This document shows, in pieces, positions 49,409 to 58,327 of a stretch of DNA of 64,000 nt (positions are counted from its first letter, which is position 1; each line of letters starts with the position of its first letter). The notes under the pieces are model-generated. The model saw only the letters and a program-made list of their open reading frames with translations. It ran no database searches and was not told the DNA's origin. Position numbers and translations under genes: made by a program. Origin of the DNA: JAVBQG01 sp031549185 (lineage in GTDB: Bacteria > Synergistota > Synergistia > Synergistales > Synergistaceae); assembly GCA_031549185.1 (NCBI GenBank), contig JAVBQG010000046.1, forward strand, positions 1-64,000, read 5' to 3'.

Positions 49409-50207
49409 CGGAGACGCTCCCCCAAGCGCTGTAGCGAGCCGTCAGGGCGGAGAGCAGCACGTCCATGACGGAGCCAAGAAATCCGATCACGAGGATCCCG
49501 ACCATGATCACGTCGGGACGGGACAGTTGCTCCGCGTCGAGGATCATATACCCGAGGCCGGAGGACGCGGCGACCAGCTCAGCCGCGATCAGCGAGCGCC
49601 AGCTGTACCCGAGGCCGAGGCGCATGCCGGTGAAAATATAGGGCAACGCGGAGGGGACGATCACGTGTCGCAAAGTTTGAAACGAAGTGTAGCGAAAGCT
49701 GCGGGCGACCTCGAGCAGACCCTTGTCGCACTGTACGATGCCCTGCACGGTGTTGAGGAAAATGGGAAAGAAGGTCGCCATCACGATGATCACAAGCTTT
49801 GAGGCCTCGCCGATGCCGAACCAGAGGATCAGCATCGGAATCGTCGCCATGGGGGGAATGTGCCGCAGAAACTCGAGCAGGGGCGTCAACTGGCGCAGCA
49901 CGGACCTGTTGGTGCCGCAGATGAACGCGAACGCCAGCGCGAAGATCGCCGAGGCGCTGAAGCCTTTCAGAATCCGCATGACGCTGGCCATGACGTTTCG
50001 CATGAGATCCCCGCTCTCGAGGAGCGAGAAGAAGGACTTGAACACGACGACCGGGCTCGGCAGAAGAAACGGGCTCCACCACGCCGAACGGGCGCCCCAC
50101 CACCAGAGCAGAAGGACGAGGATCGGCAGAATCGCTCCGCCCTTCAGGAAAGCTTTTATGCCCGTGAGCAGTGACAGGCGTCCTCGCCCGTCGCGCAAAG
50201 TCGACAC
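49395..50207 (-). CDS. ABC transporter permease (SsuC/TauC type)
   Basis: A 270-residue membrane permease with about six hydrophobic segments and the NitT-family EAA-type loop (EVARSFRYTSFQTLRHVIVPSA, near residue 165, shortened here: EVARSFRYTSF). Together with the overlapping ATPase it makes an importer lacking a nearby binding protein. It starts four bases after rlmN, suggesting co-transcription with rlmN and glyA. Confidence 0.88.
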   Translation of the reverse strand: MSTLRDGRGRLSLLTGIKAFLKGGAILPILVLLLWWWGARSAWWSPFLLPSPVVVFKSFFSLLESGDLMRNVMASVMRILKGFSASAIFALAFAFICGTNRSVLRQLTPLLEFLRHIPPMATIPMLILWFGIGEASKLVIIVMATFFPIFLNTVQGIVQCDKGLLEVARSFRYTSFQTLRHVIVPSALPYIFTGMRLGLGYSWRSLIAAELVAASSGLGYMILDAEQLSRPDVIMVGILVIGFLGSVMDVLLSALTARYSAWGSVSDAVV

Positions 50208-50211
50208 GGCG

Positions 50212-51432
50212 CTATTTGTCCTTTCGGGGTGAAAATCGGGAGCGAGGGCCTTTCTCGGGCTTGCGTGGGGTCTTGCGGTCGCGTGGCGCGGCGCCGTCGG
50301 AGCGTTTTGCGCCCTCTTTGCGCGCGCCGTCCGGGCGGGGTTGTTTGGCCGCCGGTTTCGAACGCGGACGCTCCGCCTTTTGCTCCGTGGGCGCGTCCTC
50401 TCTGTTTTTGGCCTTCAGCTGGCCGCAGGCGGCGCTGATGTCGCCGCCGCGCTCCACGCGAATCTCGGATTCGAAGCCGGCAGATTTGAGGACGCTCTGG
50501 AACTTGAGGACAGCCTCGGGCGTGCTGCGCTGGAAACCGCCCTTGTTCTCGTTGGCCGGTATCAGGTTGATATAGGCGTGCAACCCGTGTAGGAGGCGCA
50601 CCAGCTTGCGCGCGTGCTCGAGAGTGTCGTTCTTCTCCTTGAAGAGGGCGTACTCGATCGTGACTCTGTCGCCCGTCGCCGCCTGATAGTTCTTCAGGGC
50701 CCGCATCAGCTCCTCGATCGGGTAGTTCGTGTTGCATGGCACCAGCTCGTCGCGCAGTTCGTCCTCCGCGGCGTGCAGCGACACCGCTAGGCGCACCCCG
50801 AGGCCGGAGGCGGCGAGTTCTCCGATGCCGGGGACGATCCCGGCCGTCGAGAGGGTGAAGTGGCGAATGCCGAGGCCCCGCGTCTTCGGGTCGTTGAGCA
50901 TTCTGATCGCTTTGAACGTGGCCTCCGTGTTGAGCAGCGGCTCCCCCATGCCCATGAAGACGGCGTTGTTGATCTCCCGCCCGAGATACTTTTCCATGAC
51001 GAGAAATTGCCCCGCGATCTCTCCCGCGGTCAGGTTGCGCTCGAAGCCGCCGGAGCCAGTCGCGCAAAAAGGGCAGCCGATCGGGCAGCCGATCTGCGTG
51101 GAGAGGCACGCCGTCAAGCGGTCGCCCTGTTTCAGAAGGGCCGTCTCCACTTCGAGCCCGTCGACCATGCGAAGCAGAAACTTTCTCGTGCCGTCCGCCC
51201 GCGAGCGCTCTTCACGCGCTATCTCGGGGACGCGAAAGTCCAGCAGCAGACCCAGCTGTTCCCTAAGTTGTTTTCCGAAGTCCGTCATGCCCTCGGCTTC
51301 GAAGACGCCGCGCTTCCAGACCCAATTGCAGAGTTGCCCGGCGCGGTACGACGGTTGCCCCAGCTCCGCGAACCAGGCGACCCAGTCGTCGTACGTCATT
51401 TCGAGGATGGGGATTCTTTTTTCGTTCGTCAC
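50212..51432 (-). CDS. rlmN: 23S rRNA (adenine2503-C2)/tRNA methyltransferase RlmN
   Basis: Radical-SAM methyltransferase that methylates C2 of A2503 in 23S rRNA and A37 in some tRNAs. The iron-sulfur motif is CPIGCPFC near residues 116-123; the second catalytic cysteine is in GGDISAACGQL near residue 325. At 406 residues it is longer than usual (about 345-385), due to a 65-residue Lys/Arg/Pro-rich tail with the low-complexity sequence typical of a disordered RNA-binding extension. It starts four bases after glyA. Confidence 0.95.
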   Translation of the reverse strand: MTNEKRIPILEMTYDDWVAWFAELGQPSYRAGQLCNWVWKRGVFEAEGMTDFGKQLREQLGLLLDFRVPEIAREERSRADGTRKFLLRMVDGLEVETALLKQGDRLTACLSTQIGCPIGCPFCATGSGGFERNLTAGEIAGQFLVMEKYLGREINNAVFMGMGEPLLNTEATFKAIRMLNDPKTRGLGIRHFTLSTAGIVPGIGELAASGLGVRLAVSLHAAEDELRDELVPCNTNYPIEELMRALKNYQAATGDRVTIEYALFKEKNDTLEHARKLVRLLHGLHAYINLIPANENKGGFQRSTPEAVLKFQSVLKSAGFESEIRVERGGDISAACGQLKAKNREDAPTEQKAERPRSKPAAKQPRPDGARKEGAKRSDGAAPRDRKTPRKPEKGPRSRFSPRKDK

Positions 51433-51435
51433 TGT

Positions 51436-52701
51436 CTATATGCTCTCGTACAGGGGGAACGCGTCCCCCAGCTCGGCCATCTGCGCCCGGGTCTTTTCGC
51501 GCAGAACCCCGTCAGCCGGAGCGGAGAGAACTCTGTCGATGGCGTCCGCGATGATCTCCATCTCGGTCTCCTTCATGCCGCGGCTGGTGACCGCGGCGGT
51601 GCCGAAGCGCAAGCCGCTCGTGACCATCGGTTTTTCGGGGTCGAAGGGGATGGCGTTCTTGTTGGTCGTGATGCCGGCCTCGCCGAGCAGGTTTTCGCCG
51701 GCCTTGCCCGTGATGCCCTTCGGCCTCAGGTCGACAAGCATCAGGTGGTTGTCCGTGCCGCCGGAGACGATGCGGAAGCCGCGGTCGGCGAGCGACTTCG
51801 AGAGTGTTGCCGCGTTTTTCACGACCTGCTTCGCGTAGTCCTTGAACGCGGGTTCCCCAGCCAGCTTGAAGCAGGTCGCCTTTGCCGCGATTGCGGGGAG
51901 AAGCGGCCCGCCCTGGATGCCGGGAAAGACCGTCCGGTCGAGGTCCTTGGCGTATGGCTCGGTACAGAGGACGAAGGCGCCGCGCGGTCCGCGCAGCGTC
52001 TTGTGCGTCGTCGACGTCACGAAGTGCGAGTGCGGGACGGGGCTGTCGTGCGCGCCGCCCGCGACGAGGCCGGCGAAGTGGGCCATGTCCGTGACCAGGA
52101 TCGCGCCGACTTCGTCGGCGATCCTGCGGAAGCGCGCGAAATCCCACGCCCTCGGGTAGGCGCTCGCGCCCGCGACGATCACCTTCGGGCGGCTCTCCTT
52201 CGCGAGGCACTCGACTTCGTCGTAGTCGATCAGCTCGGTCTCGCGGCCCACGCCGTAGGCCACGATGTTGTACATCCTGCCGGTAAAGTTGAGCGGGTGC
52301 CCGTGCGAGAGGTGCCCGCCGTGGTCGAGGCGCATCGCGAGCATCGTGTCGCCCGGGTTCATCACGGTGAAGTAGGCGGCCTGGTTCGCCGTGCTGCCGG
52401 AGTGCGGCTGCACGTTCGCATGATCGGCGCCGAAGAGTTTCTTCGCCCGCTCGATCGCAATCTCCTCGATTCGCTCCACAAATTCGCAGCCGCCGTAATA
52501 TTTTTTATGCGGGTATCCCTCCGCGTATTTGTTGGTGAGAACGGATCCAAGGCCCTCCATCACCGCGCGCGGTACGAAATTTTCCGACGCGATCAACTCT
52601 ATGTGCGTGCGTTGCCTCGTCATCTCTTTTTCGATCAGCGCCCCGATCTCCCCGTCGACCGAGGCGAGAGACGCCTCCATCTCCTCGTTAAAATACGCCA
52701 T
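51436..52701 (-). CDS. glyA: Serine hydroxymethyltransferase
   Basis: PLP enzyme converting serine and tetrahydrofolate to glycine and methylene-THF. The PLP lysine is in VTSTTHKTLRGPRG (K near residue 230). N-terminal HIELIASENFVP is conserved. 421 residues, typical. ATG 52701 follows GGAGG at eight bases; the longer frame from 52722 is unlikely. It leads glyA-rlmN-ABC genes from a consensus promoter. Confidence 0.96.
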   Translation of the reverse strand: MAYFNEEMEASLASVDGEIGALIEKEMTRQRTHIELIASENFVPRAVMEGLGSVLTNKYAEGYPHKKYYGGCEFVERIEEIAIERAKKLFGADHANVQPHSGSTANQAAYFTVMNPGDTMLAMRLDHGGHLSHGHPLNFTGRMYNIVAYGVGRETELIDYDEVECLAKESRPKVIVAGASAYPRAWDFARFRRIADEVGAILVTDMAHFAGLVAGGAHDSPVPHSHFVTSTTHKTLRGPRGAFVLCTEPYAKDLDRTVFPGIQGGPLLPAIAAKATCFKLAGEPAFKDYAKQVVKNAATLSKSLADRGFRIVSGGTDNHLMLVDLRPKGITGKAGENLLGEAGITTNKNAIPFDPEKPMVTSGLRFGTAAVTSRGMKETEMEIIADAIDRVLSAPADGVLREKTRAQMAELGDAFPLYESI

Positions 52702-52748
52702 TGCCCATACCTCCAAATCCAAGACCTGTTTTTACGAAAACGTGAAAT

Positions 52749-52777
52749 ATTATAGCCTCAGTCGGGTTATTTTCCAA
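52749..52777 (-). promoter_or_regulatory. Promoter of glyA
   Basis: Minus strand TTGGAA (52772-52777), 17 bases, TATAAT (52749-52754), overlapping the stop codon of the TRIC gene. Perfect -10. Confidence 0.8.
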
Positions 52778-53405
52778 GGCCGGCGCGAGGCAGATTGAGG
52801 TCGAGATAGAGCGATGCAAGCCGGATACCGGAGGTGACGGCAAAACAAAGATAGCTCGCCGGAAGATGGCCGATGTGCCGATAGGAGACGTAGTAAAGGA
52901 TGGAACCCGCGAGGCACGCCGTGGCGTATACCTCTTTGCGTAAAATAAAGGGCACTTCTTTGCACAGGACATCCCTCAAAACGCCGCCGCCTACACCGGT
53001 CAGAAGACCTGTACTGACGGCGAGAAAGACGGTGCACACCGGGATTGTCGTCGCCTTCGCCGTGCCGATCGCCGCAAACGCGCCGAGGCCGATCGCGTCG
53101 CAGAGGGATACGAGCGCGTCATACCGTATGCCGGTTCGACGATTCCAGAAAAATACGCCGCAGCCGATCGAGATACTGACGATCAGATCCCTGGGGTTCA
53201 ACAGAACGGCCGGCGGCGTGAGGCCGAGAAGGACGTCCCGCATCATACCGCCGGCTGTGCCCGTCACGACCGCGAGCAGAATCACGCCGAAGAGATCGAA
53301 CTTCTTCCGGATCGCGAGGACCGCGCCGGAGATGGCGAACGCGAAGGTACCCAGGATATCGAAGATATCCAGAAGGCCGAGCAGAAAATGCGAGACCTGC
53401 GACAT
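52767..53405 (-). CDS. TRIC-family cation channel (UPF0126/YadS-like)
   Basis: A 212-residue membrane protein with about seven hydrophobic segments arranged as two repeats, each with GGxxRD (GGMMRDVLLG near residue 53, GGVLRDVLC near residue 140). These glycine-rich repeats identify the bacterial relatives of trimeric intracellular cation channels, which conduct K+. It lies 12 bases after ftsH and ends in the glyA promoter. Physiological role is unknown. Confidence 0.85.
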   Translation of the reverse strand: MSQVSHFLLGLLDIFDILGTFAFAISGAVLAIRKKFDLFGVILLAVVTGTAGGMMRDVLLGLTPPAVLLNPRDLIVSISIGCGVFFWNRRTGIRYDALVSLCDAIGLGAFAAIGTAKATTIPVCTVFLAVSTGLLTGVGGGVLRDVLCKEVPFILRKEVYATACLAGSILYYVSYRHIGHLPASYLCFAVTSGIRLASLYLDLNLPRAGLGK

Positions 53406-53417
53406 ATCTGCTGCTGT

Positions 53418-55244
53418 CTACGCCCCTTGCGGCTCCACCGAAGCGGCCAGAGCCTTGATCTCGTCGCCCATGATAATTTCCTTCTGCTGCAGCGTCTCCG
53501 CGATCTTGTCGAGAACCGCCCTGTGTTCGGACAGTACCTGAATCGAGCGATTCTGTGCCTCGTTCACCAACTCGCGGATCTCCTCGTCGATCTCGGCCAG
53601 CGTCTGGGGGGAGAGGTCCGTCCTGTTGGACGACGGGCTCTGCAGATACATGCCCTCGGGGCTCGAATAGCGAACCGGGCCCAGCTTTTTCGACATGCCG
53701 AACTCCGTCACCATCCTGCGGGCGATGGCCGATACCCGCTCGAGGTCGTTCGACGCGCCGGTTGTCGCCACACCGAAGACGAGCAGCTCCGCAGCGCGTC
53801 CTCCGAGCATGACGGCCATGCGGGAGCGCAGCTCGTCCTCCGAGACGAGGTACTGGTCCTCCTCCGGCATCTGCAGCGTGTAGCCGAGCGCGCCCTTCGC
53901 CGTCGGGATGATGCTGATCTTGTGCACGGGATCCGTGTGCTGGAGATAGTGCGCCGTGAGGGCGTGCCCGACTTCGTGGTACGCGACCTTTTTGCGCACC
54001 TCCGCCGAGAGCGGCGTCTTCTTTTGTAATCCGGCGATCACGCGCTCGATGGCGAGGTCGAGGTCCTGCATCTCGACTTCCTCCGAGTTCCTGCGGACCG
54101 CGAGCAGAGAGGCCTCGTTGACGATGTTGGCGAGGTCTGCGCCGGAGAAGCCGGAGGTTATCTTGGCGATGCGCCCGAGGTCGGCGGTCTCCCCCATGGG
54201 GACGTCCCGTGCGTGGATCTTGAGAATCTCCAGGCGTCCCTCCTCGGTCGGCAGTGTCACCTGTATCTGACGGTCGAAGCGTCCGGGGCGGACGAGCGCC
54301 TGGTCCAGGATCTCGGGCCTATTGGTCGCCGCCATGATGACGACGCCGGAGTTGGCCTTGAAGCCGTCCATTTCGGCCAGGAGTTGGTTGAGCGTGTTCT
54401 CGCGCTCGCTGTTGCCGCTCATCGCCGCGATGGTCGAGCGCGCCTGTCCGATGGCGTCGATCTCGTCTATGAAGATGATGCAGGGGGCTTTTTTCTTGGC
54501 CTGCTCGAAGAGGTCGCGCACGCGCGCCGCCCCCACGCCGACGAACATCTCGACGAAGCTCGATCCCGTGAGGGAAAAGAACGCAACACCCGCCTCGCCC
54601 GCCGTCGCCTTGGCGAGCAGCGTCTTGCCCGTTCCGGGCGGCCCTACGAGAAGGACGCCCTTCGGAAGCTTGGCGCCGAGTTTATTAAATCGCTCCGGTG
54701 TCTTCAGATACTCGATGATCTCGCGAAGCTCGACCTCGGCCTCCCCTACTCCGCCGACATCGGGGAACTTGATCCCGGTCATCTCGCCCTGAATCTCCTG
54801 CGACTGGTTTTTACCGAGGGAGAGAACGCTGTTGCCCATACCGGACATTCGTTTGTACAGGAAGAACCAGATCAGGACGAGCGGGAGGAAGGCGATCACC
54901 CAGCCCATGAGGGATTCGAGCAACCCCTGCGTTTGCTTGACGCCGGAAAAGTCGACCTTGGCCGCGACCAGGCGGTCGACCAGCTCGGGGTCGTCGACCT
55001 TCACGACGTTCCGCATCGATTGTTGGCCGGGTTCGTCCTTGAGGGTGAAGACAAGCCGGTCTGCGCCAAGCGTCACCTGCTTGACCTTGTTGTTTTTCAG
55101 GTCGTCGAGGAACTGATTGTATGGAACCTCCGTCTCCCGAACGATATAGGGGCGGTAGATCGCGTCGTTGAAAATCCACACCACGAACAGCGTGATGAGA
55201 AAGTAGACCATCGAGAATTGTTTTTGCTTCTTCGGCACGGCCAT
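53418..55244 (-). CDS. ftsH: ATP-dependent zinc metalloprotease FtsH
   Basis: Membrane-bound AAA+ protease of 608 residues that degrades misfolded membrane and short-lived regulatory proteins. Two N-terminal membrane segments (FLITLFVVWIF, residues about 12-30; and LMGWVIAFLPLVLIWFF, about 115-135) flank a periplasmic domain. Walker A GPPGTGKT near 197, Walker B CIIFIDEIDAIG, and the zinc motif HEVGH near 421. ATG 55244 has GGAGGGC ahead. An extended -10 (TGCTATCAT) lies in the 60 bases upstream but no clear -35. Confidence 0.97.
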   Translation of the reverse strand: MAVPKKQKQFSMVYFLITLFVVWIFNDAIYRPYIVRETEVPYNQFLDDLKNNKVKQVTLGADRLVFTLKDEPGQQSMRNVVKVDDPELVDRLVAAKVDFSGVKQTQGLLESLMGWVIAFLPLVLIWFFLYKRMSGMGNSVLSLGKNQSQEIQGEMTGIKFPDVGGVGEAEVELREIIEYLKTPERFNKLGAKLPKGVLLVGPPGTGKTLLAKATAGEAGVAFFSLTGSSFVEMFVGVGAARVRDLFEQAKKKAPCIIFIDEIDAIGQARSTIAAMSGNSERENTLNQLLAEMDGFKANSGVVIMAATNRPEILDQALVRPGRFDRQIQVTLPTEEGRLEILKIHARDVPMGETADLGRIAKITSGFSGADLANIVNEASLLAVRRNSEEVEMQDLDLAIERVIAGLQKKTPLSAEVRKKVAYHEVGHALTAHYLQHTDPVHKISIIPTAKGALGYTLQMPEEDQYLVSEDELRSRMAVMLGGRAAELLVFGVATTGASNDLERVSAIARRMVTEFGMSKKLGPVRYSSPEGMYLQSPSSNRTDLSPQTLAEIDEEIRELVNEAQNRSIQVLSEHRAVLDKIAETLQQKEIIMGDEIKALAASVEPQGA

Positions 55245-55331
55245 GATATGCGCCCTCCTCTTCATGGAGCGCTTGCATGATAGCACAATACTCCGCCGCT
55301 TTTGCATCGTTTTTTATGCGGAGGGAGAAAC

Positions 55332-55356
55332 AAAAAACGGGGCCCCGAAGGGCCTC
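55332..55356 (-). terminator. Terminator of the export-ankyrin operon
   Basis: Minus-strand GGCCC-TTCG-GGGCC tetraloop hairpin, then CCG and a T6 run, about 45 bases past the ankyrin stop codon. It separates that operon from ftsH. Confidence 0.8.
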
Positions 55357-55399
55357 ATACGTTCGATACGTCCTGTTGCTTTATCGTTCGGTAGTGCGG

Positions 55400-56245
55400 T
55401 TAACTTCCGATGCGCGCGATCAACAGCTTGACTGCGCCGTCGTAACCCTCCCGTGTCGCAATGTCGAAGGGCGTCTCGTCGTTCTTGTTTTTTACGTCCG
55501 TCTTCGCGCCCGCGTCAAACAGAAGTTTCATGCTTTCGACGTCTTGCAGCGCGTAGAAGAGTGGTGTCTCCCCGTCCATGGTACGCGCATTCACGTCGGC
55601 GCCGGACGCGATCAGAAACGCCACCAGCGGCGCGCGGCTCTGGAGCGTATCGGGGTGCGGGTTCGGATCGGGCGGATCATTCGCGACGAAGACGGCGAAT
55701 GCCTCGTGCAAGGGCGTGAGGCCGAAGTCGTTTCTCGTGTCGATCTTCGCGCCGCGTTCGACCAATTTTCGCGCCATGTCGAGGCAGAAATCGACGTTGC
55801 GCCCGCTGGCCGCTACGTTCAGCGGACTGTCCCCCCATTCGTTGAGGACGTTTGCGTTCGCCCCCTTCTCGAGCAGCAGGTCGATAATTTCACCTTTGGA
55901 CTCGCGCCTCGGCGCATCCAAGTCGTTGACGCTGAAGGTGAGAGCCATGTAAAGAGGCGTTCCGGCGGCGCTATTCGCCTCGATATCAGCTCCTCTTTCT
56001 ATCAGTTTCTGCGCGATACGGCTACTGTTCGACAGGATCGCGAAGTGCAACAGCGTGATGTCGTTCTCGTCGAGTTTGGTATTTACGTCCAGCCCGTCCG
56101 CAAAAGCCGCGTCGAGCGCGCGAATGTCGTCGCTCCTGATGATCTGGAGCATCTCGCCCCTGGACGGCGCGGCGACGGAGATACCCGCGAGCGCGAAAAT
56201 GAGCAGGCAGATCGAAAAAACGCAAATCGAAAATTTCTTCATCAT
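55400..56245 (-). CDS. Secreted ankyrin-repeat protein
   Basis: A 281-residue protein with a Sec signal peptide (basic MMKK, hydrophobic core, cut after VAA near residue 26) and about six ankyrin repeats of ~33 residues, with the repeated GxTPLHxA pattern (e.g. LTPLHEAF, GETPLFYA, NDETPFDIA). Ankyrin arrays bind other proteins; the periplasmic partner is unknown. Start ATG 56245 follows GAGGAG by eight bases. It is 24 bases after the ABC-2 permease gene, hence the last gene of the export operon. Confidence 0.85.
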   Translation of the reverse strand: MMKKFSICVFSICLLIFALAGISVAAPSRGEMLQIIRSDDIRALDAAFADGLDVNTKLDENDITLLHFAILSNSSRIAQKLIERGADIEANSAAGTPLYMALTFSVNDLDAPRRESKGEIIDLLLEKGANANVLNEWGDSPLNVAASGRNVDFCLDMARKLVERGAKIDTRNDFGLTPLHEAFAVFVANDPPDPNPHPDTLQSRAPLVAFLIASGADVNARTMDGETPLFYALQDVESMKLLFDAGAKTDVKNKNDETPFDIATREGYDGAVKLLIARIGS

Positions 56246-56269
56246 CTGGACAACTCCTCATGAAGATAG

Positions 56270-57397
56270 CTACGGCACATATCTTTTCTTGAACATCACC
56301 AGGCTCGCGCTGAAGACGACGACCACGAAGAGGGCGAGCGCGGCGACGTCTTGCCAGACGTAGAGGAAGGGGCTGCCCTTCAGGATGATCTGGCGGGCGA
56401 TTCGCAGATAGTAGGTCATCGGTATGACACCGCTGAGGAAGCGGAAAAACCTCGGCATGGCCTCGATCGGGAAGACGAAGCCCGAGAGCAGGATGCTCGG
56501 CAACATGACGAACAGCGAGAGCTGCAGCGCCTGCATCTGGTTCTTGGCGACGGTCGAGATCAGGATACCGAGCGAGAGCGACGCGGCGATGAAGAAGAAC
56601 GTCAGCACCAGAAAGAGCAGAATGCTGCCGCGGAAGGGCATCTTGAAGACGAAAACGCCGACCAAAATGGCGACCATCAGCTGCAGATACGAGACGACGA
56701 CGTACGGCATGACCTTGCTCAGGAGCAGTTCCCAGCTGTGCATCGGCGTGACGAGGAGCTGTTCGAGCGTGCCCTGCTCGCTCTCGCGCACGATCGCCGA
56801 GCCCATCATGAGCACCAGCGTCATCGTCAGCAGCACCCCCACGATGCCCGGCACCATGTACCACGACGTGATGAAGTCCGGGTTGTACCAGGGGCGCACC
56901 TTGATGTCGAGCGCCTGCGCGGGCATGTCCCTCCCCTGGCGCGAGAGCTGCGTCAGCAGCATTTTCTGCGAACTCAGCACGCCGAGCATCGAGGCGGCCG
57001 ATATGGCGGACGACGCGGACATGCTGTCCGTGGCGTCGACAAGCACCTGCACCTCGGCCGTCTTGCCGGCGTTCGTCTTGCCGGCATAGTTTGGGGGGAT
57101 GGCGATGCCGACCTTCACGTCGCCGCGATCAACCGCGCGGTTCAGCTCGTCGAAGTTCGAGGCGGTCTGTACGATGTCGAAGTACATGCTGCCGACGAAG
57201 GAGTCGAGCAGCTGGCGGCTCTCCTGCGTGCGGCTCTGGTCGAGCACGGCCGTGCGGAGGTGCTTGACGTCGGTGTTGATCGCGAAGCCGAAGATGAGCA
57301 GCTGCAGCACCGGCATGCCGATGATCAGCCCCAGCGTGATCCGGTCCCGCATGACCTGTATGAACTCCTTGACGATCAACGCCTTCAGCCTCTCCAT
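56270..57397 (-). CDS. ABC-2 type transporter permease (YhhJ/YbhR-like)
   Basis: A 375-residue membrane protein with one N-terminal hydrophobic segment (ITLGLIIGMPVLQLLIFGFA), a periplasmic region of about 140 residues, and five C-terminal hydrophobic segments, the ABC-2 drug-exporter layout. The cytoplasmic YxxEQGTLEQLLVTP segment (ESEQGTLEQLLVTP) is conserved. It follows the second ATPase with a 6-base gap. Unlike YbhFSR systems, only one permease gene is visible, so it may work as a homodimer. Confidence 0.9.
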   Translation of the reverse strand: MERLKALIVKEFIQVMRDRITLGLIIGMPVLQLLIFGFAINTDVKHLRTAVLDQSRTQESRQLLDSFVGSMYFDIVQTASNFDELNRAVDRGDVKVGIAIPPNYAGKTNAGKTAEVQVLVDATDSMSASSAISAASMLGVLSSQKMLLTQLSRQGRDMPAQALDIKVRPWYNPDFITSWYMVPGIVGVLLTMTLVLMMGSAIVRESEQGTLEQLLVTPMHSWELLLSKVMPYVVVSYLQLMVAILVGVFVFKMPFRGSILLFLVLTFFFIAASLSLGILISTVAKNQMQALQLSLFVMLPSILLSGFVFPIEAMPRFFRFLSGVIPMTYYLRIARQIILKGSPFLYVWQDVAALALFVVVVFSASLVMFKKRYVP

Positions 57398-57403
57398 ATC
57401 CGT

Positions 57404-58327
57404 TTACTCCCCTTTTGTCCGGTTCGACCTCACCAGATGGACGAAGAGGTCCTCCATCGTCGGCGCGATTTTTTTCGCCGCGTACCCCTCGAACGCGGGG
57501 TCCTCTTCGAATCGGTACTCATCGCGCACGAGCAGGTGCAGCTTGGCTCCAAAAAAATTGGCGTCCAGCAGCGGCAGGTTCGCGTTACCGCGTATCTTCG
57601 CGAGGAGCGACATCGTGTCCGGCCCGCCGATTTCGTAGATGCTCCCCGGTAGTTTTCTCTTGAGCGCCACCGGGTCGTCGTCGGCGATCAGGCTTCCGAA
57701 GTAGATGAAGGCCACTCTGTCGCAGTGCTCGGCTTCGTCCATGAAGTGCGTCGTCACCATGATCGTCATGCCGCCGCGCGCGAGGTTGTAGATGACCTCC
57801 CAGAACTGGCGCCGCGCCTTGGGGTCCACGCCGCCCGTCGGTTCGTCGAGAAAAAGGATTTTCGGCCTGTGCAGGATCGCGCAGCCGAGGGCGAGCTTCT
57901 GCCGCCTCCCCCCCGATAGAGTTGCGGTCAGATCCTCCGTCCGGTCCTCGAGCCCCGCGAAGGCGAGCATCTCTTCGATCCTCGACTTCTTCTCCGCTCC
58001 GCTCAGGCTGTACAGCCCCGCGTAGAGGTTCAGGTTCTCGATCACCGACATGTCGGGGTAGAGGCTGAACTTCTGCGACATGTAACCGATATCCTTGCGC
58101 AGGCGCCTCGCCTCGCGGGCCAGGTCCATGCCCAGCACGAGCGCCTGTCCCGAGGTGGGCGCCAGGAGCCCGCAGAGCATTCGAATGGTCGTCGACTTCC
58201 CCGATCCGTTGGGGCCGAGAAAGCCGTAGACGCTCCCTTCCTCGATGCGGATGTCGAGGTCGTTCACGGCGACGAAGGCGCCGAATTTTTTCGTCAGCGA
58301 TCTCGTTTCGACGACAACCTCAGGCAT
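57404..58327 (-). CDS. ABC-2 exporter ATP-binding protein (second)
   Basis: A 307-residue drug-export-type ATPase: Walker A GPNGSGKST near residue 35, signature LSGGRRQKLAL, Walker B ILFLDEPTGGVDP. The start ATG 58327 overlaps the first ATPase stop by 8 bases; the longer frame is a shadow. It acts with the other ATPase and the single permease. Confidence 0.9.
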   Translation of the reverse strand: MPEVVVETRSLTKKFGAFVAVNDLDIRIEEGSVYGFLGPNGSGKSTTIRMLCGLLAPTSGQALVLGMDLAREARRLRKDIGYMSQKFSLYPDMSVIENLNLYAGLYSLSGAEKKSRIEEMLAFAGLEDRTEDLTATLSGGRRQKLALGCAILHRPKILFLDEPTGGVDPKARRQFWEVIYNLARGGMTIMVTTHFMDEAEHCDRVAFIYFGSLIADDDPVALKRKLPGSIYEIGGPDTMSLLAKIRGNANLPLLDANFFGAKLHLLVRDEYRFEEDPAFEGYAAKKIAPTMEDLFVHLVRSNRTKGE

